A DNA stretch of 18,011 bases from an uncultured Paracoccaceae bacterium (GTDB taxonomy: Bacteria; Pseudomonadota; Alphaproteobacteria; Rhodobacterales; Rhodobacteraceae): assembly GCA_938038825.1 (NCBI GenBank), contig CALHST010000299.1, positions 1 to 18,011 of the forward strand. Direction: 5' to 3'. Within the stretch, counting starts at the first letter, position 1, and every line of letters begins with the position of its first letter. This document shows, in pieces, positions 15,756 through 18,011 of this stretch. The translations under genes and the position numbers were made by a program. The notes under the pieces were generated by a model that was not told the DNA's origin, searched no databases, and saw nothing but the letters and a program-made list of their open reading frames with translations.

Positions 15756-15991
15756 CGGCTTTCGATTCCCGCTTTTGGCGCTGGGGTTCGAGGTGTTGGC
15801 ACAAAGACAGCCTCTTCCAATGATCTCAGCGCCGCGGAAACCTTTTGTCTTTCAGCAAGCAAGGTGTTGAATTGAACATCACAGCCCGAAATCGGAACTG
15901 GATAGTTAGAAATCTCGTCTCGGATCAGATTTCTTGCCATCTTCAATTCAGCCTGCGCCGCCAGAATACAATCTTCGAAAGTGTCGGTCAT
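15752..15991 (-). CDS. Small protein of unknown function (79 aa)
   Basis: I do not recognise this family. The 79-residue product has no signal peptide or membrane segment. It looks mainly alpha-helical: FEDCILAAQAELKMARNLIRDEIS, then a turn with YPVPISGCD, then a second helix TLLAERQKVSAALRSLEEA, then a proline-rich tail (VPTPRTPAPKAG). This is a helical-hairpin layout with cysteines at 8 and 37. The start ATG 15991 has AGGAG (15998-16002) six bases upstream. A longer frame back to 16030 would cross the promoter element and is rejected. Its stop overlaps the 2-hydroxyacid dehydrogenase start as ATGA, so it is almost certainly translated. It is first behind an internal promoter. It could be an accessory or small regulatory subunit of the neighbouring enzymes, but that is only a guess. 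Confidence 0.75.
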   Translation of the reverse strand: MTDTFEDCILAAQAELKMARNLIRDEISNYPVPISGCDVQFNTLLAERQKVSAALRSLEEAVFVPTPRTPAPKAGIESR

Positions 15992-16010
15992 CGGATGCTC
16001 CTGAATGAAT

Positions 16011-16046
16011 TGTATACCATTGTATACCAATTTATTCGAAAGTCAA
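16011..16046 (-). promoter_or_regulatory. Internal promoter with two GTATAC operator-like repeats
   Basis: On the minus strand, a -35 TTGACT (16041-16046) and a -10 TACAAT (16019-16024) are separated by 16 bases, each matching five of six consensus positions. Overlapping the -10 are two direct copies of the 10-base unit ATTGTATACC (plus-strand reading, from about 16010). Each contains the palindrome GTATAC (16012-16017 and 16022-16027), with centres exactly 10 bp apart, one helical turn. GTATAC-centred sites are typical of GntR-family regulators. The -35 overlaps the prpF-family stop. The promoter points at the small gene, the 2-hydroxyacid dehydrogenase and tcuA. Confidence 0.65.
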
Positions 16047-17128
16047 TTTCCATCGAAAATTCTAGATGACACAAAGACTGATCCAGCAGCAATTTTTCGA
16101 GCTGTGCGTACAAGACCAGCAGACTTTACCTCGAACCCGGAAGCCGTATTGGCGAAGTCCACAACAACGTCGATAGAACCTGATGCGTGTTCTAGCGTCA
16201 AACATGCAGGAGTTTCGTTTGGGATTGGTACATCTGCGACGGTACCGGGCGTCAACACACAAGACGCGAGACATTGTGCACCGGTCACAGCCATTGTTGG
16301 GTGACATTTCCACGGCATGAAATACCGGGTGGCTATGGTGCCACCTTGGGTCGGCGCAGCAACAATGCCGAATTTAGGCGTGACCGATTTAGACACATCG
16401 CCCATTCCCATCAATGCGCCGGCTTGCAGCCGCACTGCCTCCATCCGGGTAATGAACGCTTGGTTGGCGTCCAACTCTGCCGCAGATTCATATCCGGTCA
16501 AACCAAATTGCGACGCCTGTGCGATCACCATTGGCATCGCGACATCCATGCAAGTTACCGATATTCCATCAATGACATCAATCAGACTGCCCGTGGGTAA
16601 AAACGCGCCTGTGACACCGCCAACCGTATCCATAAATTGCAACGCGATGGGGGCAGATGTACCGGGCACACCATCAATTGCGGCTTCTCCGTCATAACGG
16701 ACCACTTGGTTAGGAGTTTGCACAATTGCATTGACCTTTGCACCGGTATTGACCGCCCGGATCTTTACCGGGGTTTCCCCATCTTGTGCTGCAATCAGTC
16801 CCATTTCTATGGCAGCCGGTCCCACCCCCGACAGGATATTGCCGCAGGTTGGTTTGAAATCGACCAACCTGTCCTCGACACTGACTTGTGCAAAGAAATA
16901 ATCGATGTCCGCCCATGCATCGTCTGATTTGGACAACATCGCAACTTTCGTGGTGACGGCCACCCCGCCCCCTAACCCGTCGATATTCAATGGATGCCCT
17001 GACCCGATGATCGCGATCAAGACTTCCGCCAAACTCTCTTGATCTTCTGGCAAGTCTGCACGGTTTAAGTAGGGGCCACGCGAGGTGCCTCCACGCATAA
17101 AGAGATAGGGGATTGCCGTTTGGGACAT
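16043..17128 (-). CDS. PrpF / 4-oxalomesaconate tautomerase family isomerase
   Basis: This cofactor-free isomerase has the diaminopimelate-epimerase-like double fold. At 361 residues it is the length usual for GalD/LigU-type 4-oxalomesaconate isomerases. The family signature MRGGTSRGPYL lies at 11-21, GSGHPLNIDGLGGG at about 42-55, K61 in TTKVAML and C95 in FKPTCGNILSGVGPAAIE. A lysine/cysteine pair of this kind is proposed to move the proton in 1,3-allylic isomerisation. Known members act on 4-oxalomesaconate, 2-methylaconitate and other unsaturated tricarboxylates. Next to tcuA and a tricarboxylate transporter, an aconitate-like substrate is likely; the gallate/protocatechuate pathway is the alternative, but no ring-cleavage gene is visible. 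It starts 10 bases after the transporter stop, with a weak ribosome site (AGGATGAG). Confidence 0.85.
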   Translation of the reverse strand: MSQTAIPYLFMRGGTSRGPYLNRADLPEDQESLAEVLIAIIGSGHPLNIDGLGGGVAVTTKVAMLSKSDDAWADIDYFFAQVSVEDRLVDFKPTCGNILSGVGPAAIEMGLIAAQDGETPVKIRAVNTGAKVNAIVQTPNQVVRYDGEAAIDGVPGTSAPIALQFMDTVGGVTGAFLPTGSLIDVIDGISVTCMDVAMPMVIAQASQFGLTGYESAAELDANQAFITRMEAVRLQAGALMGMGDVSKSVTPKFGIVAAPTQGGTIATRYFMPWKCHPTMAVTGAQCLASCVLTPGTVADVPIPNETPACLTLEHASGSIDVVVDFANTASGFEVKSAGLVRTARKIAAGSVFVSSRIFDGN

Positions 17129-17138
17129 CAGTGTTTTC

Positions 17139-18011
17139 TCATCCTAAGGGCCATGGAAGATCGGCATAGTCTTGCAAAAGTCCCGGCGGGAAGTCGCGGT
17201 TCAGAACACCCGCCATTGCGCACATGAAAACGATACCGCAGGCAGTGTAGATGGCAGCCGCTACCGTGCTGAGTTGCGCACGGATCTTTAAAAAGCTGAA
17301 CAAAAACAGACCAAGGGCGAGAATAAAGCCAAGAAGCGAGGTCAATACCAGCAAAGCAGCAAACCAAGCCAAAGTCGGCCAAAGCCCATGGGTCGCATCC
17401 GCATCTTCGCCATTCAATTCCCGGTCTGCGAATATGGTGTCTGTTTCCGGCTTCAGCATCATCCGAACAATCAACACCACACATCCTACCAAACACACGC
17501 CGCCGACAAACATCGGGAATGTCCGGTCGCGGCTATAGCTTGGGATCGAGGCTGCATCGTAGAAGGCGTACCCAATATAGGCCGTCAAGCAGAGCAAGAA
17601 AATCAATGGCGCGCGCTTGCTGCCTGATTGGACGTCGCCCTCTGCCATGATGTTCTTGGCCTGTCTCAAACCCAGAACGATGGAGATGACGGTGATGATG
17701 ATCAACACAATTACGATGGGCGAAAAGATGTAGTCGAGCCCCTCGTCAAATCCCTTGCGGAACCGGGATTGCGCAATCTGCACGGCTTGGTTGGCATAGG
17801 TTTCCGCCGGGTTTGACAGCACAAACCCGATCAAAAACGCCGGGCGCGACCAGTCAAAGCGGCGCATCAGGATTCCCAGAAACCCGATGGCAAACAAAGC
17901 GACAAGATCCATCAAGTTCTGGCCTGACTGGAATGCGGCGAAGCTGATGATCATGAACAAGAACGGGGCCAGCAGCGAAAAGCGGATCGTCGTCAGCTTA
18001 GCAATTCCGCC
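17139..18011 (-). CDS. Tripartite tricarboxylate transporter TctA C-terminus fused to a TctB domain (partial)
   Basis: The frame is open to the window edge, so 290 C-terminal residues are seen and the gene starts beyond 18011. Residues 1-115 match the end of TctA, the large permease: KLTTIRFSLLAPFLFMIISF, then GFLGILMRRFDWSRPAFLIGFVLS, then a last helix at about 97-115. A short charged linker (116-132) leads into about 158 residues that read as the small subunit TctB: four hydrophobic segments (about 134-150, 166-186, 210-238, 248-270), the FP pair at 165-166 (DRTFPMFVGG) and a terminal DFPPGLL. TctA and TctB are usually separate genes. No TctC binding protein is visible, and it is probably to the right. 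A TTG codon at 17960 can look like a start but is internal. Confidence 0.82.
   Translation of the reverse strand, partial: GGIAKLTTIRFSLLAPFLFMIISFAAFQSGQNLMDLVALFAIGFLGILMRRFDWSRPAFLIGFVLSNPAETYANQAVQIAQSRFRKGFDEGLDYIFSPIVIVLIIITVISIVLGLRQAKNIMAEGDVQSGSKRAPLIFLLCLTAYIGYAFYDAASIPSYSRDRTFPMFVGGVCLVGCVVLIVRMMLKPETDTIFADRELNGEDADATHGLWPTLAWFAALLVLTSLLGFILALGLFLFSFLKIRAQLSTVAAAIYTACGIVFMCAMAGVLNRDFPPGLLQDYADLPWPLG
17142..17615 (-). other. TctB-like domain within the fused transporter gene
   Basis: This is residues 133-290 of the visible fragment, after a charged glycine/serine linker. It has four predicted helices, the conserved FP after the first, and a proline-rich end close to the stop, as in stand-alone TctB proteins of about 150-160 residues. 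No stop or start signal separates it from the TctA part. The domain call is by pattern only. Confidence 0.65.

Noticed and set aside
17139..17960. A stand-alone 273-residue membrane protein starting at TTG 17960
   Set aside because: The frame continues upstream to the window edge with TctA-like sequence, and the TTG falls inside a membrane helix.
1..18011. CRISPR arrays, tRNA or rRNA genes, insertion sequences, prophage or attachment sites
   Set aside because: No spaced direct-repeat array, no tRNA cloverleaf, no rRNA-like stretch, and no transposase or integrase frame was seen on either strand.

Overview
The window looks like a chromosomal stretch of a marine alphaproteobacterium of the Roseobacter group (Rhodobacteraceae). 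This is inferred from the DUF2125 / extensin-like / tyrA / hisC neighbourhood, the moderate-to-high GC, the protein style and the density of ABC and tripartite tricarboxylate transporter genes. No database search was possible. All coding assignments come from reading motifs, frames, start contexts and gene spacing.

Layout from left to right. (1) Positions 1-135 hold the 3' end of a plus-strand DUF2125-type gene, convergent with a tightly coupled minus-strand operon hisC-tyrA-extensin (2948 down to 161). Each junction in that operon is a 4-base ATGA overlap. (2) A divergent plus-strand pair, yqiJ-like (3125-3832) and flotillin yqiK (3909-5612), makes a membrane-microdomain module and closes with a clear rho-independent terminator (5631-5666). 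(3) A six-gene minus-strand carbohydrate operon runs from 13055 to 5712: LacI-type regulator, solute-binding protein, MalF-type permease, MalG-type permease, GH63/MGH1-like intracellular glycoside hydrolase and MalK-type ATPase. A perfect 16-bp palindrome upstream of the lacI-type gene is the likely operator. A strong intercistronic hairpin separates the binding-protein gene from the permeases. Both permeases are enlarged: one carries a DUF11-like domain in its first periplasmic loop, the other has about four extra N-terminal membrane helices. (4) A second minus-strand operon enters from the right edge. It contains a TctA-TctB fused tripartite tricarboxylate transporter subunit (cut by the window), a PrpF/4-oxalomesaconate-tautomerase family isomerase, a 79-residue protein of unknown function, a D-2-hydroxyacid dehydrogenase and a TcuA-like FAD dehydrogenase.

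How the genes work together. The sugar operon encodes import of a small glycoside followed by cytosolic hydrolysis, under substrate-responsive LacI control. The tricarboxylate operon looks like uptake of a tri- or dicarboxylate followed by double-bond isomerisation and two redox steps. It resembles tricarballylate/aconitate catabolism but has no visible TcuB or TcuC. A good internal promoter overlapped by two GTATAC sites one helical turn apart (16011-16046) could drive its last three genes separately under a GntR-type regulator that is not in the window. The most novel-looking items are the DUF11 insertion in the permease, the TctA-TctB fusion, and the tcuA / 2-hydroxyacid dehydrogenase / small protein / prpF combination.
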